Shown one piece after another: positions 27,324-36,926 of a stretch of DNA of 64,000 nt. Position numbers and translations under genes: made by a program. This DNA comes from CAYJHC01 sp964369805 (lineage in GTDB: Bacteria; Bacillota; Clostridia; Peptostreptococcales; Anaerovoracaceae), in the NCBI GenBank assembly GCA_964369805.1, contig CAYJFM010000002.1, positions 20,617-84,616 of the forward strand, given 5' to 3'. A model generated the notes under the pieces. The model made no database searches. It saw only the letters and a program-made list of their open reading frames with translations, and had not been told where the DNA came from. How positions within the stretch are numbered: position 1 is the first letter of the stretch; every line of letters starts with the position of its first letter.

Positions 27324-28505
27324 ATGAAAACAGCACTAGTTCTTGGTGGCGGCGGCGGAAAAGGCGCTTATCAAATCGGAGTGTGGAAAGCTTTGCGCGA
27401 TATGAAAATTGAGATTAATATGGTTTACGGCTCCTCTGTAGGCGCTTTAAATGGTATTTTGGTTGCCCAAAACTCATACAATGAAGCAGTTGACATTTGG
27501 CTTTCAAATACTACCACTAAAATTTTTTCCATTAACCCATCTGAGGATGTCCCCCTAGTAATTCCTTTTAAAGATATTTCTGGTCTCCCTATGGAAGAGA
27601 TTTTTGGATATGCTCAAGGTATCGTAAATGGAGGTGCTGACTCTAGTGGCCTCAGAGAAATAATTGAAAAAGCTTTAGATGAAAATACATTGAGAAATTC
27701 AACAATAGATTTTGGTATCAACATCACTACAGCTTCTTCCATGAAAAAAAACTACACATATTTAAGTGACATACCTCATGGAAAAGTAATTGACTACATT
27801 CTTGCTTCTGCAGCTTGCTTTCCTGTTGCCCACTCTGTATCCATTGATGGTGTTTCCTATGTAGATGGTGGCCTTTCTGACAACCTTCCTGTAACCATGG
27901 CTGTAGATATGGGTGCAGATCAAATTATTTGTGTTGACTTATATACAGTCGGTCTTATTCCAAAGCAGAGAATAGAACTTGCAAAAGATTTAGCAAAAGA
28001 TTTTAAATATATTAAGCCTAAATGGGACATAGGCAATGTGCTTTTTTTTGATGAAAAAGTCTCTAGGCAAAGTATTGTACTTGGGTATATTGATTGTATG
28101 AAAAGCTTTGGAAAGCTTATTGGGGACAAATATGCCTTTAAACTTGATACTTTTAAATCTCATAACACTAACAAGGTTATAGTAGAAAGTCAAATGCTCT
28201 CGATTTTTGAGCACCTAGCTGCCGTTTTTGAGTTTTCGCCTTTTAAAGTCTATGATATGTTTACTTTCAATGAAACTCTTAGCAAAAAAATCAAACCCTG
28301 GCTAAATACTGATAAGTTTAGCAAGCAACACGTTCTCAGCCTAGTTGATAGCATTGGCCTACTCTCCAGCAAAGAAAGAGTTTGTAGGATTGCCGTCGAT
28401 ATTAGAGCACTGGGCAAAGGGAGTGTATATTTGACTAGCCCCCTTTATAAGTTTATTCAAGATGATATAGCCGCAGCTGAATATCTAGCTTATAACTTAC
28501 TGTAA
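27324..28505 (+). CDS. Patatin-like phospholipase, third tandem paralogue
   Basis: 393 residues, start ATG with an AAGGAG site. GGGGGKGAYQIG, GSSVG and DGGLSDNLPV are intact. The C-terminal half is the most diverged of the three, with many Lys and Phe residues. The 111-base gap upstream is longer than the previous one and could contain an internal promoter. A terminator follows at 28565. Confidence 0.93.
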   Translation: MKTALVLGGGGGKGAYQIGVWKALRDMKIEINMVYGSSVGALNGILVAQNSYNEAVDIWLSNTTTKIFSINPSEDVPLVIPFKDISGLPMEEIFGYAQGIVNGGADSSGLREIIEKALDENTLRNSTIDFGINITTASSMKKNYTYLSDIPHGKVIDYILASAACFPVAHSVSIDGVSYVDGGLSDNLPVTMAVDMGADQIICVDLYTVGLIPKQRIELAKDLAKDFKYIKPKWDIGNVLFFDEKVSRQSIVLGYIDCMKSFGKLIGDKYAFKLDTFKSHNTNKVIVESQMLSIFEHLAAVFEFSPFKVYDMFTFNETLSKKIKPWLNTDKFSKQHVLSLVDSIGLLSSKERVCRIAVDIRALGKGSVYLTSPLYKFIQDDIAAAEYLAYNLL

Positions 28506-28564
28506 TCATGCAGGATGGTTTTAGGCTTGCATTCTAAGTTCTTAGTAAAATTATAACCAGAATT

Positions 28565-28591
28565 AAAAAAAGGCCTTAGCAGCCTTTTTTT
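28565..28591. terminator. Bidirectional terminator between patatin array and rluB
   Basis: Arms 28565-28574 and 28582-28591 pair perfectly, with A and T runs on either side. The hairpin overlaps the last codons of rluB. Confidence 0.8.
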
Positions 28592-29283
28592 AACATCTCT
28601 ATTTCTTCTCTCGTTAGCTTTCTATAATGTCCTTCTTTTAATCTTCCTAAAAGAATCCCCCCAATAGCTATCCTTTGCAGTTCAACAACTTTATTTCCAA
28701 CAGCTTTGCACATTTTTCTAACCTGTCTATTCTTTCCCTCTGTTATTTCGATTTCAAGAATAGCTTGGTTTCTTTTCTGCATAATAATATCAACTCTTGC
28801 CTTTGATGTTACATATCCGCCTATATCAACACCGTTTCTCAGCTTAAAAAGGCTATCCTTTGACACAGTACCGCTTACTAAAACTCTGTATTTCTTAGGA
28901 ACCTTATTGGTTGGATGCATAACCTCATTGAACAAATCACCATCATTTGTCATCAGAAGTAGTCCTGATGTTTCATAATCTAGTCTGCCAATTGGGAAGA
29001 TCCTAGTTGTAATATCTGTAGTAAGGTCCATTACAGTCGGCCTTCCTTGTTCATCAGAAACAGTAGTTATATAACCCTTTGGTTTGTTCATAGCTATATA
29101 AATTTTCTTCTTCGTTGGTGTTATATCAATTCCATTAACATTTACTATGTCTCCATCTTGAACTTGATATCCCATCTCGTTTACTGTCTTCCCATTTATC
29201 TTTACGTTCCCGTTCTTTGTTAATTCATCTGCTTTTCTTCTGCTGCATACTCCAGATTCAGCAATATATTTATTAAGTCTCAT
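28576..29283 (-). CDS. rluB: RluB/RsuA-family pseudouridine synthase
   Basis: A 235-residue protein with an N-terminal S4 RNA-binding domain (MRLNKYIAESGVCSRRKADE) and a catalytic domain containing FPIGRLDYETSGLLLMTNDG, where the Asp is the catalytic residue. EGKNRQVRKMCKAVG is near the end. It modifies uridine in 23S rRNA helix 93 (RluB) or 16S rRNA (RsuA); Firmicute homologues next to scpAB are usually called RluB. Here a thrE pair separates it from scpAB. Confidence 0.93.
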   Translation of the reverse strand: MRLNKYIAESGVCSRRKADELTKNGNVKINGKTVNEMGYQVQDGDIVNVNGIDITPTKKKIYIAMNKPKGYITTVSDEQGRPTVMDLTTDITTRIFPIGRLDYETSGLLLMTNDGDLFNEVMHPTNKVPKKYRVLVSGTVSKDSLFKLRNGVDIGGYVTSKARVDIIMQKRNQAILEIEITEGKNRQVRKMCKAVGNKVVELQRIAIGGILLGRLKEGHYRKLTREEIEMLKKGC

Positions 29284-29366
29284 TTTATTTCCTTTCCTTA
29301 TTCACATAGTCAGTCTACCATATCTATCTAAAATGTGCTACAATTTACTAGAAGAAAGGACTATTT

Positions 29367-30152
29367 ATGAATAATTTACTAGAAAAAAAAGTACTGACCT
29401 TAGCTGTAACAGCTGGTGAGTTGATGATGAAAAACGGCGCTGAAGTATACAGGGTTGAGGATACAGTTCATAGAATATGTAAGGCATGCAGAATGGATAA
29501 CGTTGGTGTCTTTACAACTTTAACAGGTATCTTTGTTTCTGTATCTAGGGATGCCAACGATTCACAAGCTTCAACGCTTATTAGAAGGGTTAAGTCAAAC
29601 ACCCTTGACTTAAATAAAATATCTGAACTTAATTCTTTCGCAAGAGAGTTTACTACTACTGATTTATCAATCGACGAAGGTCTAGAAGTTTTAAAAACTA
29701 TTGACAGGGAAAAATCTTATCCCCTTCCACTTAGAATACTAGGGGCAGGTTGTATTGCTGCTTTCTTTTCAATAATTGCAGGGGGCCTTCCTATGGATGG
29801 GATTCTCGCCTTCCTTGCTGGCAGTCTTACTTATTTATTGAATATTCTTATGGACAAAGCTGAAACCAACTACTTCCTCAACGGATTTTTTTGTACTGCT
29901 TTTTCTGCCATAACCTGTATGGCACTTGCTCACTTTTCTTTCATAGGAAATGCTAGCTCTGCTATTATTGGAATAATCATGTTGCTAGTACCTGGGTATG
30001 CTATTACAGCTTCTATGCGAGATTTCCTATCTGGAGATATGCTATCGGGACTTACTCGGCTAGCTGAAGCTCTAACTATTGCTGCTTCTCTAGCTACAGG
30101 AACCGCCTTAGGCCTTCAGATTTGGAGTTATATTATAGGAGGGCTCATTTAA
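29367..30152 (+). CDS. Threonine/serine exporter, N-terminal-domain protein (ThrE family)
   Basis: A 261-residue membrane protein of the DUF1212/ThrE_1 type. A cytoplasmic N-terminal region of about 115 residues (AGELMMKNGAEVYRVEDTVH) precedes five hydrophobic helices (e.g. ILGAGCIAAFFSIIAGGLPM). Its stop overlaps the next start (TAATG). In many Firmicutes the Corynebacterium ThrE is split into two such proteins that likely form one amino acid exporter. Confidence 0.92.
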   Translation: MNNLLEKKVLTLAVTAGELMMKNGAEVYRVEDTVHRICKACRMDNVGVFTTLTGIFVSVSRDANDSQASTLIRRVKSNTLDLNKISELNSFAREFTTTDLSIDEGLEVLKTIDREKSYPLPLRILGAGCIAAFFSIIAGGLPMDGILAFLAGSLTYLLNILMDKAETNYFLNGFFCTAFSAITCMALAHFSFIGNASSAIIGIIMLLVPGYAITASMRDFLSGDMLSGLTRLAEALTIAASLATGTALGLQIWSYIIGGLI

Positions 30153-30616
30153 TGATATCTAATATTATTTTATTTCCTATACTGGTTTTTTTTGTTGCTG
30201 CTGGCTTTTGCTTCCTTTTTCATAGTCCAAAGAAAGCTATTATACCATCTTGTTTAGTTTGCTCAATCAGCTATTTATGCTATATGTTGGCTGATAATGT
30301 TGTTGAAAGTAGCATAATTGCATCTTTTGTAGGAGCTCTAGTTCTAGGCTTCACCTGTGACATATCTGCTAGAATTTTTAAAGAGGCTGCAATCGTATTT
30401 ATTGCACCAGCCATGATTCCTTTTGTACCAGGAACAAAACTTTACTCAACAGTAGTAGCCCTATTAGACCAAAATTATATCGAAGCTGCATCACTTGGAA
30501 GCGAGACTATTTTTATTGCTGGCGCCTTGGCATTAGGCTTAGTTGTCTCTGGTTCAATATCAAATATAATAATTCTAATCTATAGATCAATAAAAAAGCC
30601 TACTCGTAAAGAGTAA
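30152..30616 (+). CDS. Threonine/serine exporter, C-terminal-domain protein (ThrE_2/DUF3815)
   Basis: 154 residues from the ATG at 30152, translationally coupled to the previous gene with a GGAGGG site inside it. Four to five hydrophobic helices, with a central FIAPAMIPFVPGTKLYS motif characteristic of the C-terminal half of ThrE. Its 3' end lies inside a terminator hairpin. Confidence 0.92.
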   Translation: MISNIILFPILVFFVAAGFCFLFHSPKKAIIPSCLVCSISYLCYMLADNVVESSIIASFVGALVLGFTCDISARIFKEAAIVFIAPAMIPFVPGTKLYSTVVALLDQNYIEAASLGSETIFIAGALALGLVVSGSISNIIILIYRSIKKPTRKE

Positions 30617-30624
30617 GCTTTTTT
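30592..30624 (+). terminator. Terminator of the thrE pair
   Basis: A 14-bp stem with one mismatch (30592-30605 with 30611-30624) followed by Us; it contains the stop codon of the upstream gene. scpB converges 16 bases away. Confidence 0.75.
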
Positions 30625-30639
30625 TATATCTGCTATTTT

Positions 30640-31221
30640 TTATTCCTTCAAAAAGTCCCCAATTTCCATCTGCCCTGCTAACGCATCTTCATACTCAAAA
30701 ATTTGTTCTATCTCTTCGATTGGTGGTAGCTCCTTTATTGAACTGTATCCAAAATATCTTAAGAAATCATCAGTTGTCCCAAAAAGAATTGGCCTTCCTA
30801 TGCCCTCTGATCTTCCAACTTCTGCCACTAGTCCTTTTGCAGTAAGTCCTTCAATAACCCTATCACATTTTATTCCTCTAATAGCTTCGATTTCTCCTCT
30901 TGTCACCGGCTGCTTATATGCAATAATTGCAAGAACTTCCAAAGCAGACCGACTCAACCTTCTTTGCCTAACTGGTGTACAAAGTCTTTCGATATACTCT
31001 ACATTATCTGCAAAGGTAACAAACTGAAAGGTTCTACTTATCTCTCTAATTCTAATACCCCTATCATTTTCCTCGTATTCTACCATAAGTTCTCTAAAAT
31101 ATTCTAAGGCTTCTTTAACATCTATATTTAGAACATCAGCCACATCCTTTGCCTCCAAAGGTTCCCCCCATACAAAAAGCATAGACTCAAGTGCCGATTT
31201 TATACTTCTCTCACCTGCCAT
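30640..31221 (-). CDS. scpB: Segregation and condensation protein B
   Basis: A 193-residue ScpB with two winged-helix domains. The start IKSALESMLFVWGEPLEAKD and the central LSRSALEVLAIIAYKQPVTR and IRGIKCDRVIEGL are typical. It binds ScpA and the SMC condensin complex to organise the chromosome. Its start overlaps the scpA stop (TAATG). Confidence 0.97.
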   Translation of the reverse strand: MAGERSIKSALESMLFVWGEPLEAKDVADVLNIDVKEALEYFRELMVEYEENDRGIRIREISRTFQFVTFADNVEYIERLCTPVRQRRLSRSALEVLAIIAYKQPVTRGEIEAIRGIKCDRVIEGLTAKGLVAEVGRSEGIGRPILFGTTDDFLRYFGYSSIKELPPIEEIEQIFEYEDALAGQMEIGDFLKE

Positions 31222-32039
31222 TAATTCTCCCCTTCTACTTTAACTGTACTTGCAGTTTTTGCCTCAACAATTCTTTTATCCAGCTTTTTTGCCAGTTCCT
31301 TATATGATTCCGTGGCTCCTATTTCAATATCTCCAAATTGAATCTTCTGATCCGCCCAAATAGTATCTTTCTTTACTAGTTCAAGCATTGATGAGAATGT
31401 TAAAGCCATATCAAAGCGATCATTTTCCCCTTTTACTAAGTCGAAAAAATCTACAGTTTTACTGCCATCAAGTAAAAACATCTCCTTAATGAACTCAATT
31501 TTTGCTTCACTAGTAATACGCATTTTCTCTTTTTGTTCATATCGCTTTTTAATATCAGTCTCTTTTTTCTTTTTCAAGATAAACTGATTGAAGGCTGACA
31601 CAAACTGATCGATTTCTAATACTAAATATTCATCTGGCTCATTGGTGTATTCTGTTAAGTCCTCCTTCGGCTTAGTAAAAATACTCCTGCCATAAAGTTC
31701 TCTTTCCCCTAGCATTTCAGATAAATTTTTAAACTTTCTATATTCTAACAGCTTTTCTACAAGCTCTGTTCTTGGATCTTCACTCTCAATTTCATTTCCA
31801 CTGTCCGTGTATCTAGGAAGAAGCATTTTTGATTTTATCTCAAGAAGACTCGCAGCAAGTATCATAAATTCCGAGGCTACATCCACATTAGGTTCTGCCA
31901 TTTCTTCTATGTAGTCAATATATTGATTTGTAATTTCACTAATTTTTATATCATAAATGCTCATTTTGGCATGTTCGATTAAATATACTAGTAAATCAAA
32001 AGGACCCTCAAATTGATGAAGTTTAACCTTATATGACAT
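31221..32039 (-). CDS. scpA: Segregation and condensation protein A (kleisin)
   Basis: A 272-residue kleisin starting YKVKLHQFEGPFDLLVYLIE, with EFMILAASLLEIKSKMLLPR and a C-terminal winged helix ending before a polar tail of about 20 residues. It bridges the SMC heads. An AAGGAGG site precedes the ATG, and it is co-transcribed with scpB. Confidence 0.97.
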   Translation of the reverse strand: MSYKVKLHQFEGPFDLLVYLIEHAKMSIYDIKISEITNQYIDYIEEMAEPNVDVASEFMILAASLLEIKSKMLLPRYTDSGNEIESEDPRTELVEKLLEYRKFKNLSEMLGERELYGRSIFTKPKEDLTEYTNEPDEYLVLEIDQFVSAFNQFILKKKKETDIKKRYEQKEKMRITSEAKIEFIKEMFLLDGSKTVDFFDLVKGENDRFDMALTFSSMLELVKKDTIWADQKIQFGDIEIGATESYKELAKKLDKRIVEAKTASTVKVEGEN

Positions 32040-32174
32040 CCACTGCCTCCTTACTCTTTTTGTCTAAAACTAACTACTACTGATTATAATTGATATAGGC
32101 ACCTATTACAAGCTACCCTAAGTCTTCTATTCTTAGACTTGCAGATTCCATAGTTTCTGTAAGAACTGATTTAC

Positions 32175-33059
32175 CTAATCTTGCTCGTGATAGTTATAGT
32201 ATAGAAGCCCAATAATTACCACAATTCCTCCAGTTATCTGCCAAACAGTAGGGATTTCTGCAAAAAGTAATAAGGCCATTAATGCCCCTACTACAATTTC
32301 TCCCGTATCTACTGCGGATACATACAGAGAGGGAACATATGCCATACTCCAGTTAAATACTGCGTGAGCTCCTAGCTGGCAAACTAGCATCATTACTACC
32401 ATCCAAAAATAAGATTCCGTACTATAACCTAAAACAGGAGTACTAGTAATAACCGTTGCCAAGGCAAAGCACAGGAAACACATTCCAAATACTATACATA
32501 AATATACAGCAGAAACAACCTTTTGCCTCACAACAGTTCCTATTGAAAAGTACACTCCAATTCCAAGGCAAGATATAAAGGCCATCATATCGCCATACAT
32601 TGAACCACCACCAGAGAAATTCCCTCCAACTACAATTACCCCACCTAAAATTGCAATTCCAATTCCAATTACTGCCTTAAGTGATACCCTTTGCTTCCAC
32701 ACAAAGTAAGTCATAAATACAACTACTAAGGGATTAAGTGATACCAAAACTAATGCACTTGCAATCTCCGTTTCTTTTATTGCAATAAACCATGTCAAAA
32801 AATGTGCAAATAGAAAAAATCCTGAAACAAGTGCTAAAATCAATTCCTTCTTCTTTATAGCAAAAAGTTCTGGCCTATATTTTACTAAAACCGGGATTAT
32901 AAAAAAGGGTAAAGCTAACAGAAGCCTATAGAATCCGATGACCATTGATGGGGCATCAATCATTCTCCCTATAATTCCAGACATACTTCCAGCAACCACA
33001 CCACAAAGAACAACTACCTTTGCATTCCTTTGAAAAATATTTAAATGTTCATTTTCCAT
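32175..33059 (-). CDS. EamA/DMT-family permease (second copy)
   Basis: A 294-residue protein with about ten transmembrane segments in two EamA repeats. It is not closely similar to the permease at 7595. The substrate is unknown. It follows mtnA by 47 bases on the same strand, so the two may share a transcript. Confidence 0.88.
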   Translation of the reverse strand: MENEHLNIFQRNAKVVVLCGVVAGSMSGIIGRMIDAPSMVIGFYRLLLALPFFIIPVLVKYRPELFAIKKKELILALVSGFFLFAHFLTWFIAIKETEIASALVLVSLNPLVVVFMTYFVWKQRVSLKAVIGIGIAILGGVIVVGGNFSGGGSMYGDMMAFISCLGIGVYFSIGTVVRQKVVSAVYLCIVFGMCFLCFALATVITSTPVLGYSTESYFWMVVMMLVCQLGAHAVFNWSMAYVPSLYVSAVDTGEIVVGALMALLLFAEIPTVWQITGGIVVIIGLLYYNYHEQD

Positions 33060-33106
33060 TTTGCACCTCGAATCAAATTTGAATAAACTCCAAATGGCTA
33101 GCTATT

Positions 33107-34198
33107 TTATTTCTCCATTATTTTTCTAAAGCCTTCATCGAAAGGAGGCCTTATAATTCCCTTTTCTGTTACATATGCAGTAATATACTTATGATCAGTT
33201 ACATCAAAAGCAGGGTTAAATTTTTTTACACCACTAGCCGTCATTGGCTCTTTATACCACATTTCGCCAATTTCTGCCCCATCTCTCTCTTCTATTTCAA
33301 TATCAGCTCCAGTCTTGGTTTCCATATCAATTGTACTAGTTGGAGCAAACATATAAAATGGTATCCCAAACTCTTTGGCCATAATTGCAACTTGCATCGT
33401 TCCAATCTTATTAGCCCCATCTCCATTGGCAGCAGCCCTATCGCAGCCTACTACCACCGCTTGAATTTTCCCCTGTTTCATAACAGTTGCAGCCATATTG
33501 TCACAGATTAAGGTTACATCTACTCCTGCCTTATCTAATTCAAAAGCTGTCAGCCTTGCCCCTTGTAGCAACGGCCTTGTTTCATCAGCAAACACTTTAA
33601 AGTCATAACCCTTTTCTGCACCTAGATAAATCGGTGCTATACAGGTTCCATATTTTGCAGTAGCTAAGGTTCCTGCATTGCAGTGAGTAAGAATCCCCAT
33701 TCCTGGTTCAAGCAAAGTTAGCCCATACTCTCCCATTTTGATTGAGGCCTCTATATCTTCCCTTTTTATGGCTTCCGCTTCTTTTTTTAATTCTTCAATA
33801 ATATACTCTACTCTTTGCGAAGCTGTCTGCTCTATGCAAAGTCCTTCCTCTAAAGCTTCTGCTTTCCTTATCATTCTATCTGCTGCCCAGAATAAGTTGA
33901 CAGCTGTAGGTCTTGCAGTCTTTAGGTACTCACCAGTTTCCTTAACTCTAGAAATAACATCCTTAGGTGCTTCGAGAGTCCCCCCACCCCCTTCGGTAAG
34001 CAGGTCTATGTATATGCCAAATCCAGCACAAACACCAATGGCAGGTGCACCTCTAACTCTTAACTTTTTTATCGCTTCCCAAACATCTTCTCTATTTCTA
34101 AGCTCAATATACTCCTCCCTACCTGGAAGAAGTGTTTGATCTATAATGATAAGTTTATCATTTTCTAATATTACAGGCTCTATTGCGTTAATTTTCAT
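33107..34198 (-). CDS. mtnA: S-methyl-5-thioribose-1-phosphate isomerase
   Basis: A 363-residue eIF2B-like isomerase. RVRGAPAIGVCAGFG lies near residue 50, the catalytic Cys in ILTHCNAGTLAT, and the catalytic Asp in VVGCDRAAANGDGANKIGT. It converts methylthioribose-1-phosphate to the ribulose form in methionine salvage. No other salvage genes are nearby, so it may serve a partial pathway or ribose-1-phosphate metabolism. Confidence 0.95.
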   Translation of the reverse strand: MKINAIEPVILENDKLIIIDQTLLPGREEYIELRNREDVWEAIKKLRVRGAPAIGVCAGFGIYIDLLTEGGGGTLEAPKDVISRVKETGEYLKTARPTAVNLFWAADRMIRKAEALEEGLCIEQTASQRVEYIIEELKKEAEAIKREDIEASIKMGEYGLTLLEPGMGILTHCNAGTLATAKYGTCIAPIYLGAEKGYDFKVFADETRPLLQGARLTAFELDKAGVDVTLICDNMAATVMKQGKIQAVVVGCDRAAANGDGANKIGTMQVAIMAKEFGIPFYMFAPTSTIDMETKTGADIEIEERDGAEIGEMWYKEPMTASGVKKFNPAFDVTDHKYITAYVTEKGIIRPPFDEGFRKIMEK

Positions 34199-34478
34199 TT
34201 TTATTTCCTTTGCAAATACTTTATATCACTAGTTTTGACACAGCTTATTATATACTTATTTAGTCTACTTTCTCAGCACCTTTGAGTATACAGTATTTGG
34301 TATTAATACTCAAGATTATTAGGAAAGCAACTATAATGCGAATTCTTACAGCTATAGCCATCCTTTAAAAGAAATACTATCACCCAATATACATATTTTC
34401 ATTTTAAGTTCATTCACATTATTATATAATTTAATTTAACATTAAGCTACGTTCACATGGCAAAGGAGAGTTTGAATT

Positions 34479-34742
34479 ATGAAAGAAAAAAATATGGGTT
34501 ATTCACCTGAAAAATTAATAGAAATATTGTCTGAAATGGAATCGTTAAAACAGCTTTCTCAAAATAGTTTTTCTTACAAAAGTGTTACTTTAACTGTTGA
34601 ACCTTTACCCCCAGACGACTACAATACTCATGATAATATCCTTAAAATCAAAAGATCTTTACTTTTCATTGAAGGGAAGACTGAAGATGAAGAAGCGTTT
34701 TATATGAAATTTCTACTAAATAATTTGACAATGGGGGGGTAA
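34479..34742 (+). CDS. Hypothetical protein, 87 residues
   Basis: A small ORF with an AAAGGAGAG site, ten bases from the ATG. The N-terminal third is helical (SPEKLIEILSEMESLKQLSQ) and the middle is proline/acid rich. No cysteines, signal peptide or membrane helix. I do not recognise the family. It stands alone before the riboswitch promoter. Confidence 0.6.
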   Translation: MKEKNMGYSPEKLIEILSEMESLKQLSQNSFSYKSVTLTVEPLPPDDYNTHDNILKIKRSLLFIEGKTEDEEAFYMKFLLNNLTMGG

Positions 34743-34832
34743 TACGTCTGTAACTAATTATATGTAAAAGCGATATATTATTCACTATTTTGTCCAAATT
34801 GTCAAAACACTCAGTCATTAAGTGGAAACGTG

Positions 34833-34861
34833 TTGACAACTCATTTTTGCTGTAGTAGTAT
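34833..34861 (+). promoter_or_regulatory. Sigma-A-type promoter for the aor transcript
   Basis: A perfect TTGACA (34833-34838) and TAGTAT (34856-34861) are separated by exactly 17 bp. Transcription should begin about 34868, just before the riboswitch-like element. Confidence 0.7.
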
Positions 34862-34890
34862 GATTTCATAAAATCCGAGTTTAACTTGTA

Positions 34891-34962
34891 TGGAGTTAAA
34901 CCGATGGGCATCATCCGTAAATTTGAGGCCTCCCGTGTTTGGAAAGGGTTTACTGGTTAATT
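34891..34962 (+). promoter_or_regulatory. Moco/Tuco-family riboswitch (MOCO RNA motif)
   Basis: The leader contains CCGATGGGC, ATCCGTAAA and GGCCTCCCGT followed by TTTGGAAAGG. The last two match the conserved 3' core I recall from the E. coli moaA leader, where GCCTCCCGT is followed by ATCTGGAAAGG. Flanking GTTAAACC and GGTTAATTT can close a basal stem. It lies between a consensus promoter and an aldehyde ferredoxin oxidoreductase gene. That context favours a tungsten-cofactor (Tuco) sensing variant. No intrinsic terminator is visible between it and the start codon, so control of translation is more likely. Confidence 0.82.
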
Positions 34963-35051
34963 TAAAACCGAAACCTATCTTGTATATTTATATTTTAGCT
35001 CTGTTTAAGGTATTCGTGCGAGATATTTCCAAAATGAAGGAGGTAATTTTT

Positions 35052-36848
35052 ATGTCTATTTCTTATCAAGGTAAACTTGCTAGAATTAATTTGTCTAGTG
35101 GTGAAGTTAAAATTGAAAAATTAAATTTAGAAGATGCAGTTAAATTTATTGGAGGAAGGGGCCTTGGTACAAAGATTTTATACGATGAAGGTGTTGCCAA
35201 AGTGGATCCATTATCAGAGAAAAATAAGTTGATTTATCTAACAGGACCAATTACTGGTACCGCTGCACCTACTGCTGGTCGTTATATGGTAGTCACAAAG
35301 TCTCCTCTAACTGGTATGATAGCTTCTTCTAACTCTGGTGGAGTTTGGGGTGCCAAGTTAAAATATGCCGGGTGGGATGGTCTTATTATTGAAGGTAAGT
35401 CAAAAGAACCGGTTTATATAAATATTCATGATGATAATATTGAGATTCTTCCAGCTGAGGAGTATTTAGGTATGAAAAGTGAAGAGTTAGATGAAACTTT
35501 GAAAGAAAAATATCCTAAATCTTCAGTTCTATCAATTGGTCCTGCTGGTGAGAATGAGTCCCTATTAGCAGCTATTATGAATGACACAGATAGAGCTGCT
35601 GGTCGTGGAGGTGTCGGAGCAGTAATGGGTAGCAAAAGGCTAAAGGCAATTACAGTTACTGCTACAGAAACCATAGTTAAGCCTTCAAACGTAGATAGTC
35701 TAAAAGACGTAAATAGAAATTGTCTTAAAATGCTTAAGGAAAACCCAGTTACTGGGACAGGCCTTCCAACCTATGGCACGGCAGTACTTGTAAACATAAT
35801 AAATAATACCGGATCTTTCCCGACTAGAAACTGGCAAGAGTCTTATTTTGAAACTGCAGATTCCACTTCTGGAGAAACTCTAGTAGATACTAACTTTGTT
35901 AAACAAGGTTATTGCCATAGATGTTCTATAGGTTGTGGACGTGTAATCGACATGAATGGAAAAGAAGTCGGAGGACCAGAGTATGAGCCTCTATGGGCAT
36001 ATGGCGGCAACTGTGGAGTAGATGACATTGTGGCTATAAGTGAGGCTAATTACTGGTGTAACGAATATGGCTTAGATGCTATATCTACCCCATGTACGAT
36101 AGCTGCTGCTATGGAACTTTATCAGTTAGGGGCAATCACTGATGTGGACTGTGAAGGAGTGCCTCTCAAGTGGGGCAGTGCAGAGGCAATAGTGGAATGG
36201 ACCAAGAAAATGGGAGAAGGAAAGTCTCAATTAGCAAAGCTAATGGCTGATGGAAGCTATAGACTTTGTGAACACTATGGGCACCCTGAAGTTTCAATTA
36301 GCGTAAAAAAACAAGAACTCCCAGCTTATGATCCTAGGGGAATTCAAGGTATAGGTATAACTTATGCAACAAGTAACAGAGGTGGCTGTCATGTAAGAGG
36401 ATATCTGATATCTCCAGAAGTTCTTGGTTTACCAGAGCAGCTAGATCGTACAGCTACAGAAGGTAAAGCTCTTTGGTGTAAAATTTTCCAAGATTTAACT
36501 GCCGTAATAGATAGTATGGGAATGTGCCTCTTCTCCTCATTTGCATTAGGCGCTCCTCAATATGCAGAAATTCTAAATGCAGCTACTGGCACAAATTATA
36601 CAGTAGAAGAGCTCTTGGAAGTAGGAGAGCGAATCTATAATATTGAGCGTCTCTTCAATAAAGAGGCTGGAATGCAAAAGGAAGATGATAAACTCCCTAA
36701 ACGATTATTAGAAGAGCCTATTACAAACGGACCTTCTAAAGGAATGACAAGTCAGCTTTCAATAACTCTACCTGACTATTATCAGGTACGTGGCTGGGTA
36801 GATGCTTTCCCAACACAAGAAACCCTAGAAAGACTTAACCTTAATTAA
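35052..36848 (+). CDS. aor: Aldehyde:ferredoxin oxidoreductase (tungsten enzyme)
   Basis: 598 residues from the ATG at 35052, which has an AAGGAGG site. Upstream in-frame ATGs would translate the riboswitch and are rejected. The N-terminal domain has KFIGGRGLGTKILYDE and TGPITGTAAPTAGRY, which contact the bis-pterin cofactor. [4Fe-4S] ligands are Cys288, Cys291, Cys295 (CHRCSIGC) and Cys492, matching the Pyrococcus AOR arrangement. It interconverts aldehydes and acids with ferredoxin in the cytoplasm. The linked MoaD-like protein and riboswitch support a pterin cofactor. Confidence 0.96.
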   Translation: MSISYQGKLARINLSSGEVKIEKLNLEDAVKFIGGRGLGTKILYDEGVAKVDPLSEKNKLIYLTGPITGTAAPTAGRYMVVTKSPLTGMIASSNSGGVWGAKLKYAGWDGLIIEGKSKEPVYINIHDDNIEILPAEEYLGMKSEELDETLKEKYPKSSVLSIGPAGENESLLAAIMNDTDRAAGRGGVGAVMGSKRLKAITVTATETIVKPSNVDSLKDVNRNCLKMLKENPVTGTGLPTYGTAVLVNIINNTGSFPTRNWQESYFETADSTSGETLVDTNFVKQGYCHRCSIGCGRVIDMNGKEVGGPEYEPLWAYGGNCGVDDIVAISEANYWCNEYGLDAISTPCTIAAAMELYQLGAITDVDCEGVPLKWGSAEAIVEWTKKMGEGKSQLAKLMADGSYRLCEHYGHPEVSISVKKQELPAYDPRGIQGIGITYATSNRGGCHVRGYLISPEVLGLPEQLDRTATEGKALWCKIFQDLTAVIDSMGMCLFSSFALGAPQYAEILNAATGTNYTVEELLEVGERIYNIERLFNKEAGMQKEDDKLPKRLLEEPITNGPSKGMTSQLSITLPDYYQVRGWVDAFPTQETLERLNLN

Positions 36849-36926
36849 AGCAAGATAAACTTAATTTTAGATAATACAGCTAGTAGTTGTATTATCTAAA
36901 ATAGTTTAATATGAAAAGGAGCTTTC

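Noticed and set aside
24789..28505. Patatin array as an antiphage (CBASS-type) system
   Set aside because: No nucleotide cyclase, HORMA, TRIP13 or other defence gene is adjacent; neighbours are surE and rluB.
34890..35051. N-terminal extension of the aldehyde ferredoxin oxidoreductase by 54 residues
   Set aside because: The stretch is the Moco/Tuco-like riboswitch and leader; the ATG at 35052 has an AAGGAGG site and begins exactly where AOR homology starts.
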